This document shows, piece after piece, positions 9,491 through 19,761 of a stretch of 64,000 nt of DNA (positions are counted from its first letter, which is position 1; every line of letters begins with the position of its first letter). Origin of the DNA: Sycobia sp. Sy_11 (lineage: Eukaryota > Arthropoda > Insecta > Hymenoptera > Epichrysomallidae); NCBI GenBank assembly GCA_018907035.1, contig JACCIC010000210.1, positions 1 through 64,000 of the forward strand, given 5' to 3'. The position numbers and the translations under genes were made by a program. The notes under the pieces are model-generated. The model was not told the origin of the DNA. It searched no databases and saw only the letters and a program-made list of their open reading frames with translations.

Positions 9491-10019
9491 TAAGGCAAAG
9501 TTCGTAGATATTCTCGGAGTAGTGAGAATAAATACGTTTATATTTGTATATATAAACTCTGCGAACCTCAATGCCAAATGCCTGCGCAGCGCGCGCTTTC
9601 TAGTAATAAAATCGGACCAGATGTGGCCATAGTAATGCAGCCTAGCCATAGCCTGCCGCGGTCTGCGCGGGCCGAAGTGTTGTCTCTATTCCCGCACCGC
9701 TTGTACTTTCCCGCCCCTCTGGAAAATTCGGAACGAAGCGGAGGCGCGCTAATGCGCAGTTTACGACCCTTCCCCCTTTTCTTTGTATACGAAATGCGAA
9801 ACCCGAGTAACAGCCTAATATACCAATATCCCAAGAGGCTTGAGAAACTGAAATACGTCTGAAATTTTGGCTTCGAATAGAAAGTAGAATTTCTCGAAGC
9901 AATCGACGTACGGAAATAATATTATTTCTGAACGTGCATTTCAATTTTTCCAAAATGTTAATATAATGAAAATGTACAAATATTTGTATTAATAAGCACG
10001 GTTGACATTATTATTACTA
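9491..10019. other. unassigned, with a short GC-rich block
   Basis: The stretch at about 9570-9790 is GC-richer and contains CGCGCGC-type sequence. Several short ORFs cross it on both strands, but none resembles a known family. I see no repeat partner in this window. It may be LTR-derived. Confidence 0.3.
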
Positions 10020-11390
10020 ACTTTGAAATTATACTTATTATTGTGATTAATATTACTCTTATTTTTTTAATATTGATAAATTATTCATATTGTTATTAAC
10101 ACTATTATTATTATTATTATTATTACAGGCACTAATATTCCTATTTTTACTAACATTACCGTTCTAATATATAGTAATGCGATTATTAATATTGCTATTG
10201 TTATTATTATTCCAATTAATATCTTCGATATTATTATTATTATTGTAAAGATTACTAATTGTTATTACTAGTTTAAACCATAATTATGTGGCGTTATACG
10301 CTAATCGTTATTATTCATTTCGCTATTGTTATTATTATTATTATTATGATTATGTTTAATATTAATTTTCTAATTAGTTTACTCAATAATATTTCTGCGC
10401 TATTCGCTGATAGTTTGCTTTTACTACCATTAACATTATTATTACTATTTTTACTATAATTATAAACGATATTAATTACCGTTAAAATTACTATTACTGT
10501 TTTTGTTAATGCATCGATTCAATTTTTATTTCTATTATAGTTATTAATTATTATTATTATTAAGTCATACCAATGTATCACTAAATTATGGATTATTTTA
10601 TATATATATAAGAATACGTTTTAAATATAGCTTAGTTATACGCAGTTCTAAAATACAGAAATAATAATCATAGTTGTAAGAGATGAACGGACGGCTTTCT
10701 CTATGTAGAAAAAACGTCCCTTTATCTCCCCCACCACGATGTAATTTCCAGCGGAGAAAATTTCGGCGGCGCAGGGCTCGGACTATAAATACGGGCCCTG
10801 AAAACTGCGGAAAGCAGATTGCCGGCCGCGTTTACTCTGTTCGGTTCTTGCTTTGCTAAACTCATCGAAAATAAAAGTAAGTCGTTTCAATATTCATTTC
10901 CGAATTATATTTTTCTTTCCCTTTTTTTCGCGAAGCACGCGCTAGACTTTGGGTCAGGGGACGCTAGTCTCTGCAGGCAAGGAAATTGCCGCTAGACTCT
11001 GCAGCCTCCGCTAAAGTTCAGCGCGGATAGCTAGTAAGGTGGACTGGAGGCCGAGGAAGCTCGCGCCCCTACTACCTCCTAGAGGATATTAGATCCGTCG
11101 CCGCTCTAATATCCAACCGATCGTGTTGGAGCTGCCCGAGTGTGGCCCTCACGACCGGCGAAATTACGCGAACGCGCCGCGACTATCGACCTCGCGATCC
11201 GCCCCGCGTATCCCTGGCTTCAACGCTAAAGCGTGGCCAAAAAAAACCAAGGGGGCAACCGGCGGTAACTAACGGCAGTAAATCGCCGTTAGGATTAACC
11301 GTGTGGCACCAACTTCGGTTGGACGTCACAGTGGAGAAAGAAATACTTAATACGATTTCGAACACATCTGCGAATTCGGAGATATGAACT
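10020..11390 (+). repeat. LTR-like promoter repeat, copy 1
   Basis: ATT-rich sequence is followed by a TATA promoter, an AATAAA signal and then about 450 bp of GC-rich sequence. A diverged copy with the same order lies at 41220-42180. Shared segments include the AGCGG-GAAAA region, TATAAATACGGGCCC, AATAAAAGTAAG, and CGCGATCCGCCC near 11195 and 42095. The order TATA, short transcribed stretch, AATAAA is what an LTR (U3-R-U5) looks like. A duplicated host promoter and first exon is the alternative, because GTAAG overlaps the AATAAA. No adjacent coding region is assigned. Confidence 0.55.
10784..10791 (+). promoter_or_regulatory. TATA box (TATAAATA)
   Basis: TATAAATA followed by CGGGCCC is conserved in the diverged copy at 41691. 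It is placed 86 bases before an AATAAA at 10870. It is probably the core promoter of an LTR-like repeat. Confidence 0.6.
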
Positions 11391-11999
11391 TCGAAGAAAT
11401 TCGAACTCTTTCAGCGTCATTTTCAATCAAGATTGGTGATATTTAATTTATACTCAATTACTTAGTTCGTGCGGCATTTGATTTTTTTATACATATATAA
11501 GAGAGAAACCAAAATGTTAGCGAAATGATATCGATACGCGTATATATTCTGTGGTAGAAACACCTTTCTAACGCTGTTCACTACACAACTCTTTGAGTAT
11601 ACGGTTCCCTCTAACTGCTGCATGCGTGGTTTATTATAATATTTTTATATGTGGTTTCATATAACTGTTATAATATTTTTTAATTAATAAGTCTATTTAC
11701 TAACGAATACATTATTTTAATTTAATTATTAATTATAACAAAATATAACAATAAATATATTTCCATTTCTCTTCCGCTATAATCGACAGTCGGTTTCCTC
11801 CTTTCAAATTTTCCTAACGTTCGTTATTTGTATAATGAAAGGAATATAGAGAAAAAGAGGTAAGTTTGTTGAATATCACGGAGAATACTAAGGTCCAAAA
11901 AGGTGAATTATAAATTAACCTATCCTGTTCATAAATTCCGCAAACGAATACTTAAATCTAGGCGGATATGCAAGCTCGAATAATTAATCTCAGGGGTGT
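11391..11999. other. no feature seen
   Basis: AT-rich sequence with short A/T runs. I see no coding frame, terminal repeat or similarity to the other elements here. Confidence 0.5.
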
Positions 12000-12540
12000 A
12001 TCCCTTAAGTGCCGAAGTACTCCGTTACAATATCGATATGGATTTTTACTGGGACTTTATAGGTAGTTTCGTGTTGGAGCGCTATAAAAAGGTATTCAGT
12101 ATCTCGGGAAAACTTATATGGAGAGTTTGGTATTCGGATGGTACAATACGGGGCTTCCAGTAAAAATCATCCCGATATACATGGACATTGTATTCTACTG
12201 TCGGAACATGAAAATCCTTGTAAAAGTCATTCCGTAGTACCTGGACATCGTATTTTACCGTCCAAACACGAAACTACAATATTTCTCGATAGACGCCATT
12301 TATAGGGTATATGTACAGCTAATATTTGGTGAGTGGTGCCAACGAAAATTGAAGAAAAAAATCTTGAAAAAGCATCTTTTTAAAATGGATGCTGCGACAA
12401 CACCTTTTTCTACTTTATGATTTAAACAGTCCATGTTATAACATTTATAAACATATAATGGCGCTATTCAAGACCGATATAAATGTAGTTATAAGTTTTG
12501 ATGGCGGTCAACTACAAAACAAAAAAATTAAATATATAGA
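12000..12540. repeat. foldback-like array, small copy
   Basis: Units like those at 30.2-30.96 kb occur in plus orientation at about 12040-12150 and in reverse orientation at about 12160-12290 (ACATGGACATTGTATTCTACTG, CTGGACATCGTATTTTACCG). The flank with GGATGCTGCGACAACAC near 12389 and GGCGGTCAACTAC near 12504 resembles the flank of the large copy at 31010-31080. An array that switches orientation can form a long hairpin. Confidence 0.55.
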
Positions 12541-13077
12541 TACCCTGGATGTATAAAATATTTCTTATATTTGATAAAAGTATAAATAAAATATATATAA
12601 TGGAGAGTATAAATTTGTAATTTAATTTTCAGCAGGAAAATGTTTAATTGAATAATACACCTTTTGTTATATATGATGATGAGCTAATATTCTATCAAAC
12701 GCCTGTTTGATTTTTTGAAAAAGTTACTTCTCTAGAAAAGAATCAGTCGTTACTGATCAACCTGCTGTTTCTCGATATGACTGTTTGAGCGTGAATAAGC
12801 GAATAAACGCTCTTTTAGTTATTTCAACACGCAATTTCTTATTTAGAATAGGTTGCTCTTTTACTAGACAGATAGATCGCGCCGAGCAATCTATGAGACA
12901 GCCACCGAAAAGTTATAATTACATTCGAGATCTTTAATCAGCAACAAAATTCCAACCTATTAATTACAAGGCGAACCTGAAATTAATATTCTTAGTTCGT
13001 CGTGAATGCCAAAAGTGACCCTTAGAGTACCGGGATTATAGATACTTTCAATGTGTATTGTTTGTATGAAAAAATGA
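12541..13077. other. no feature seen
   Basis: AT-rich non-coding sequence between the foldback array and the truncated BEL/Pao gag-pro. The missing BEL RT should lie here but is absent, so the element was cut at about 13078. Confidence 0.5.
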
Positions 13078-15019
13078 TCATAGGTCCCGAACATTAACCC
13101 AAACTAAGACTAACGATTCGTGTACTACTGCATGATGCGGTAAATACCATGCCTTTTCTTGAGAAACCTCAGAATCTAGAATTTTCTCCATGTGACCAAG
13201 TTGTTTATAATCTTCCATGAATTTCTTATATGCCTCAGCTAATCTAGCATCGCGCGTAAACCTCCGATGTATCGTGAAAAGAGACCAGAGTGCCATTCTA
13301 CGAGTTTCCGCTGCGACGGCGGGAGGTTCTGAGCTCAACGGCAGCCGAACCTCATAGCTACCTTCCGAGTTACGAGTATGTGTATCCCGAAATAATTTTT
13401 CACATACGGATTCCTCGGGTTTTAAAATTGGAGAAATTACAGGTATCTCCTCGAGAGTCCAAAATTTCTGCAATAGTTCATCCGTTCTTTGCATCGTAGA
13501 ACAATGTAAAACCTTTACCGTATTATGGTCTAATGCTTGTGCCGTCCGCCGTGATTGATTTAAAAATACCATACCTGAGACAATCCAACCGAGAGCCGCA
13601 TTTTGAGCAACGAGATGCAAAGTTGGATATCGCTTTAAGCCAGACAGCAATAATTGACCGTAAACGTCAGCACCTAAGATGACATCAATTTTACTAGAAA
13701 GATAAAATTGCGGGTCTGCTAATCTAAGTTCGGTGAATTGCTGAATATGAACATTACTAATATTCTCCGACGGCAATTGTGACGTAAGTCTAGGCAACAC
13801 GAGCGTGTCCACTTCGAATCGAAAGCTTGAATCTACGAGCGACGATATAATGATGCGCGTCGTGGCACGCGCAACACCAGCTGTACTGGCGCCAACCCCT
13901 GATAACGGCACGCACGTGTGCTGCTTCGGTAGCCCCAAAAGTTGCACGATCGATTCCGATAGAAACGAGCATTCTGATCCCTGGTCCAAGAGAGCCCTAA
14001 CGCATGTAGTTTCACCCGATGTGCCTCTAATCTGAACCCATGCGGTAGCGAGAATAATTTTTCGATTAAAAAAGAAAGGTCTAAAAGCGTGTGCACTAAC
14101 AACAGGATTGGATACAAGATTACTATCCTGCGAATCTGGAATATCCTGAACAGACGAACTTTCCTTCTGCGAACCGAGATGTAACATCGTATGATGCTTT
14201 TTCTGACAGATAGTACAGCGCGCGACCGAAGCACAAGCATTCATTTGATGCGACCCTAAACAATTAAAACAAGCCTGCAAACGCCTAACAATCGATAGTC
14301 GATCATAAGGATTTTTATTCTTGAGTTTAAAGCATTTGCTAAGCGGATGCGCGCTGAAGCAGAGGGGACACTTAGTCGATGTAGCTCGCGCTGAAGAACG
14401 CGCGTGCAATACTTTACGCGGATGAGGCACCGGTACCGACGTAGATGCTGCCCTCTTTAACCCTTGACGATCAGGTGCTATCATATTAAGCGCCTGTGCT
14501 CTCTTTTCCAAAAACTGAATAAGATCGGAGAATTTTGGGAGCCAGTTAGAGAATGAAACCTCGTTGTTATTGCCACGCTTATCATTCTGCTCCTTCGTGC
14601 TTAGCTCAGCCTCCCACAATTTACGAGTCTCCGGATCTAAATGATCAGATAATACGAAAACAAGCCAAACATCTCATGGATTCCGATGGACGTGCGACGG
14701 ATGTGATCGAATCCCGGCTCTCGAATTGCGAGAGCTTGGTTAGAATCTCATCGACAGTCTTTTCATAAACTCCCTCAATTCGTTCAAACCATTTTTCGGA
14801 AACGTAGGGATCATGATTAATATCGTCGCGAACTATTATTTCCGAGTTTGTTTTATGCGTCTCCGCCCATATTTCCTTAATCGCCCGGAGATGTTCATCT
14901 AATATATTTTTATTAAGTTCGTCAATTGATCTTTTAGCTCACCGCGAACCTATATTTTTAATCTCGCACTCGCGCCCAATCTGTAACGTCGTTAATTTCT
15001 TTAATAAAACAGGTGCCAT
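13078..15019 (-). pseudogene. BEL/Pao Gag-protease fragment
   Basis: Reading leftward, a Gag start is seen at the ATG at 15019. The frame is broken by a TGA about 85 bases in (SR-stop-AKRS) and by a frameshift near 14680, then open from about 14670 to 13078. The nucleocapsid has three CX2CX3HX4(C/H) knuckles at about 14370-14185, the BEL spacing. The protease has DQG (D at 13984-13986) where DSG or DTG is usual. The following signature (ILGADVYGQ, ALGWIVSG, YEVRLPL, YKQLGHMEKI, YLPHHAVV) is that of the BEL/Pao A17 protease region. The coding sequence stops just before the RT core, so the element is truncated. It is dead and on the opposite strand to gypsy element 1. Confidence 0.88.
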
Positions 15020-15612
15020 GATATGAGCAGAAGCCTTTCAATAACGAATAGTTCAAAATCACAAAAGAAAGGAAGTCGCTATACAAAACGGATTTAGGAA
15101 GCACATTCAGGCAAAAATCAACCTTTTATTTTACGCGGCCACAAATCAAAACGCGAAAAAAGTTCTCCTGAATAAATACTACAATTCAATACATTAAATT
15201 AAATACCATAATAAATTAAATATTGTATGCTCAAAATGTATTTTTACCTCACAATATCACTCGAATATAATAATGTTTTAATTGTTATTTCAAACCAAAG
15301 CACTAAACAATTGTGATATACATTACACTAATATATTTCACTTCAATCTCTGAAGAATTCTATGCTACGCGATAACGTAATACAGTGACTTTTGTTATTG
15401 CAAAATATGATTATTTAGAAAACTAAAGATAAATGAAGAAACAATCACACAGAAGCGCATATGTTAAATATTATCGCTGTTTTATGCAGAAAAGGATTTC
15501 GTTAAACAGATAGTAACAGAAAAAACATTCGAATTAAACTTAATTTATATTATAACGTAAGTTTAGCATACCGATAACATATCTACAAATACTAATTAAT
15601 CCTTCACTCACT
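15020..15612 (-). other. BEL/Pao 5' leader
   Basis: AT-rich non-coding sequence between the putative primer-binding site at 15613-15629 and the Gag ATG at 15019. No ORF is seen. Confidence 0.45.
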
Positions 15613-15629
15613 CCTCACCCGGGGCACCA
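15613..15629 (-). other. candidate primer-binding site of BEL/Pao
   Basis: The minus strand reads TGGTGCCCCGGGTGAGG. TGG begins a tRNA-CCA complement, and its position between LTR and gag leader is right. It resembles a tRNA-Phe-type site with a few bases missing, but I cannot fix the tRNA. Confidence 0.45.
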
Positions 15630-16817
15630 TATTTTTACCAATATTACCCGATAGGAATTTAATGAAATCGAAAAAGGACGTGAAACAAGGGTTTGGTAAG
15701 AGTGAGGAAAGGATCAATCAATAAAGTGAAACACACAATATCGCGCGAAAATTCAACTCCTTGTCTCGGCATAAAAATCCTCACGAGAGTGAGGGAAAAG
15801 CCGGGATACGTGTATATTTATTAAACTTAAAATAAATATGAGAAAAAGATTATAACAATTCGCAATACAAATATACTTAAAACTAACAAACCAAACAGAC
15901 AAGTCGAAATATAAATATACTTAAAACTAAAGGCCTTTAAATACGCTAGCGAGCTCGCTTACCTGAGGGCCGGCGGCGCACAACTCTGAAATCACAACAG
16001 ATTCGCACCGACACACCATACGTGGGCGATGGGAATGGGGAGAGAGTTCAACTCGAAATACACAGCGGTATCTACGCCTGGAAAAACTCTACGCTGTGGT
16101 ATCGGGCGAATCCACACGACTTGCCTTGTTTTCTCTCTCGCCCTGGGTTAGGTCACGTTGACTTGTCGGTCGTGAATAGAAACCCAAACACACTTCTCTA
16201 AACTACACGAGATCACACAAAATTACACAAAATCACACAAAACCACACAAAACAAACATATATGCAAGCTCACACTGTCGACACTAACGCTTAAAAATAA
16301 ATTATTCAATCTGAATAATGTAACCAGCTTAGCAGCTCTCCAAACTATTCACGGTTCAACGAGAAGAGGAACAGGTACGCGCACGGCAAGGACTGAAAAA
16401 CAGCTGAACTTGCGCTTTCGGTCCCACACGTTTCCTCGGTTTTCCGCTCGAGGCTTTACTACGACCAAAATTTCCCCCTCTCACTCTCTCTCTCCCTCTG
16501 TGCGATTTTCACCTGATGTCTCAGTACCGAGACTTGCACTTGGCAGTTCTTCCGGGGCCTCCCCGTCATTAGGGTGTTATTGCCCCCCACACCTACCTCC
16601 TTCCAAAGAAGAAATTGTCTCCAACATGAGTGCCACTATAAATTTACACATACATACATACATATACAGCCAACAATACACATATACTGCAGTTTTTTCA
16701 ATTAATACAAACAGTTTGCGTGTCAGAGCATGATGCTTATGTTCCACACCTTTTACGCATTTGCTCGCCATGAACATACCGTATGTTAAGGATACTACAC
16801 TTATATACAACGCGGCA
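15630..16817 (-). repeat. single BEL/Pao LTR shared by two fragments
   Basis: On the minus strand, an integrase end (16975) is followed by a purine run (GATGGGAGGA) and TG at 16817, which looks like polypurine tract plus LTR start. About 1.2 kb later comes the primer-binding site of the BEL gag fragment. So one LTR serves as the 3' LTR of the upstream fragment and the 5' LTR of the downstream one. The far end is not a clean CA, so the limit is approximate. It contains GT/CACACAAA runs near 16205-16255. No coding is seen. Confidence 0.5.
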
Positions 16818-16974
16818 TCCTCCCATCATTAAGAGGAGTGATAAACCTCTCGTTATACTCATCGATATGAATTTTTACGCTTAAGAAATTTTTTTTTACA
16901 AGACACATATAACATTCAATAACAGACACATTTTTTTCATGCTATGACAAATTAGCATACTTATTGGTATGTTA

Positions 16975-18130
16975 GTCGAGTTTTTGCACCGTTTTACCTT
17001 TCGTCTTTCTCAATTCTGAATCCGTATAGTCATTCGTCTCTACTTTATTTATGTTTTCATGCAAGGATCGCTTTCTCACAGTTTTATTTTTGTTCACATC
17101 CAAATCACTAACAAAATCAAAGTTACTTCATTCGAATTTCAACGTATAATTTCGATTTATTTGCCTTATCAGTTCGCCCAAAACCGTAGACAACCGTAAA
17201 ATTCTAACAATGCCGTCTTTCCCTGGTATAATTTTCTTCAGCCGAGCCAGTGGCCAGTCAAGTCACTTCGTGTTATTATCGCCTATCAACACAATATCAC
17301 CTAATCTTAGAAAATTTCAAAGCCGCTAGATATTCGTTTCTAAATCTAATTTTTAAATCTCGTTTGATTTTTTCCCTATACGCGATACATCCCTTAAATC
17401 AACTTGCCCTATTTGGTCAAGATCAAGAATGCCAATATCTCTAACTTCTTATAAAAACATTCCGGGCGTTAACTGAATGAGTTCTTCGCAGCTATCCGCT
17501 AAAAAGGTAATAGGCCTCGATTGATCACAGCTTCGCAATCCGCAAGAATTGTCATCATTTCTTCATAACTTACAGAAAACTTTATAAGTGTAAAATGTTT
17601 AAACGTTTAAACGTCTAAACGTGTAAACGTTTCAGTACACCAGACGTTCAGAACCCACCCCCCCCCTCACTACGGACTACGGTGCAGACGGAGGGTTCAA
17701 TATCCATTTATTTTTTGCGTCGCTGCCTCTACTAATTTTTTCAAATCTAAGGTCTTCAGATTGTTATTCAAGCCGACAAAGTTTGTCCCGTTGTCGCTAT
17801 ATGTTATGAAACTTCAGGTAAATCGGAGAAGCAAAATCTATAAGGATAACTTCAAAGAACTTGAATGCAATCTTGATACGGTGAATGGAGAGATGTGTCT
17901 GTACAGCACTAAGCGGCTTTACAGGAAAACTACGATAAGCGATACACTTTCTAATAGCTTCTGTAATAGTTTTCCTACCGCGTATTACCCAATATTTTTC
18001 TCTTAGCAAGCTTAGTAATATCAAAACCCTGGTATGATATAATTCTCGATGTTTCTCTAGAATAATCAGTCTTACTAACTCATTTTTATCGGGTAATACT
18101 GTGGGACATCGAAAATTAAAAGTATTGTAA
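16975..18130 (-). pseudogene. BEL/Pao integrase fragment
   Basis: Reading leftward, the HHCC domain starts near 18130 (EKHRELYHT, REKYWVIRGRKTI, KCIAYR, where the second Cys is now Tyr). SHRI and the first catalytic region end at YLKFHN. An internal deletion then joins directly to the SDNGTNF motif with the second catalytic Asp near 17790. After that come CEAVINRG near 17545, LTPGMFL-like sequence, and the BEL C-terminal signature GDIVLIGDNNTK, WPLARLKKIIPGKDG and GELIRQI near 17300-17150. Several stops and frameshifts are present. The RT half is missing. It lies just upstream of the shared LTR. Confidence 0.85.
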
Positions 18131-18349
18131 TGAACTGTGTAGTATGCGCACTCCGTCTATAAGAGTGAGAGCGCGGGGCGAGTGAGGACATCAGGCGACC
18201 AGGTCATCCGTCACACCAGGCGACGGCAGCTCTCTCTCTCTCTCTCTTCTCACTAATAGCTTGCGCGATTGCGCGTGGCTGCGGTTCGGAGCCACTGATG
18301 GCGTCGCTGGCTCGCGACGATGCAGGAACGGTAGCGCGTACACGGCTAT
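18131..18349. other. junction of BEL fragment and gypsy A
   Basis: Non-coding, with a TC microsatellite at about 18230-18250. Nothing marks a clean boundary such as an LTR start. Confidence 0.35.
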
Positions 18350-19176
18350 CGCAACCATCAAGGGGGTAGTCCAACTAAAGGACGCAGAAAAAAAAGAACT
18401 GGACCGAGTGCTACGGCACCTAATACCGGTAAATACCTGAACGCTAAAATTGGCGCGCATGCAGCCCCATTACATTGACACCCAGGGGCACCGTCCCATC
18501 AAACAGCGTCTCCGACGAATACCGGATAAACTCCTTCAGCAGGCTCATGCGGAAATTGACCGACTGCTCGAGGAGGGTATCGTAGAGCCGTCAGAAAGCG
18601 AAAAATAAGGTTCTGCATTGACTACCGGGCAGTCAACGCCATCATTAAAAAGGACGCATACCCACTTCCGCATATGGATGTCCTGCTGGACAATTTACGT
18701 GACGCGCGGTACCTGACTAAAATATACGAGATTACCTTATGGGCTAACGAACGCTTCGGCCACCTTCCAGAGAGATATGGACCTTGTTTTCGGGCCAGCG
18801 TGGCAACCGAACGTCTTCGTTTATATGGACGATATTATCGTCGCTACGAGGACCTTCGAGCAGCACCTTCACGAGGTGAAAGCGGTACTCATCCGCTTGA
18901 ACGCGATTGGCTTGCAAATAAACAAGGAGAAATCTGAGTTTTGCTTCCCGGAGGTTAAGTACTTAGGGTACATCGTAGATGTGGACGGTCTACACACTGA
19001 CTCCGACAAAATTCGCCCGGTGAGCGAATATCCAAGGCCTACCAACCTGAGACAATTGAGGGCCTTTCTAGGCATGGTCGGATGGTACGCTAGGTTCATA
19101 ATGGACTTAACGGAAATCAAGCTGCCCCTCACTAAACTATTGAAGAAAAATATCCAGTGGCACTGGGGATCAACGC
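18350..19176 (+). pseudogene. Ty3/gypsy family A reverse transcriptase remnant
   Basis: RT fingers are seen from about 18450 (HYIDTQGHRPIKQR, EEGIVEPSES). Frameshifts follow, then a deletion that joins DARYLTKIYEI to LPYGLTNA and removes part of the palm. The catalytic YMDD is at 18822-18833. The thumb and connection (YLGYIVDVDGL, LRQLRAFLGMVGWY, LPLTKLLKK) end at about 19176. There the sequence jumps to the end of integrase, so RNase H and most of integrase are deleted. It is not functional. Confidence 0.87.
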
Positions 19177-19761
19177 AACGATTTTTGTACAAAATGACCA
19201 CAAGAACTGGGACATCCACCTCCCAGAGTTTGTATTTGCAGTAAACACAGCGGTGCACGCTAGCACCCAGACGTCGCCGGCACTTTTAAATTTTGGTCGG
19301 AATCCCCGAGAAATGCCGACGTATCGTCAGTCTCAAGGTTCAACGCTACAGGTGCAAACATTAACACCACTGGAATGGCAAAACCGCATGAAAAGATTGC
19401 CCGCCATCCACAATTTCGTAAGAAAACACCTGAGCGCCGAAATCAAAAACACGCCAAATACTATAACAAGGGTCACCGAGCGGAGACATTTGAGGTAGAC
19501 GACATGGTATGTCGACGCAACCATGTTCTGTCGTCCGGTCCAAGCCAATTCTCAGCGACATTGGCCCCAAAATTAGTAGCTCCCTGTAAAATTACAAAAA
19601 AGATATCCCCCGTCATATTCGAAATCAAAGACATGAGTGACGGGAAAGCGACAAAGGCACATATACCAGACCTCAAGAGATATCATCAACATAATAGTAG
19701 TAATTTATCCACAGGTACCAACAGCGAGCAGCAGCATGTACCGAGTAAACGGACGAGGTAG
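19177..19761 (+). pseudogene. family A integrase C-terminal end
   Basis: It begins right after the RT remnant with the last part of the integrase core (HLPEFVFAVNTA, SPALLNFGRNP). A frameshift near 19440 moves to the frame that carries the C-terminal module (VCRRNHVLSS, LAPKLVAPCKI, SPVIFEI, HIPDLKRYH). It ends at 19761 and overlaps the ATG of the third ORF (19736) by 26 bases in another frame. The same module occurs in copy B at 46950-47130. Confidence 0.82.

Noticed and set aside
19637..19735. Earlier start for the third ORF of family A
   Set aside because: The frame is open, but this part overlaps the conserved integrase C-terminal module in another frame. The ATG at 19736 aligns with the ATG of copy B.
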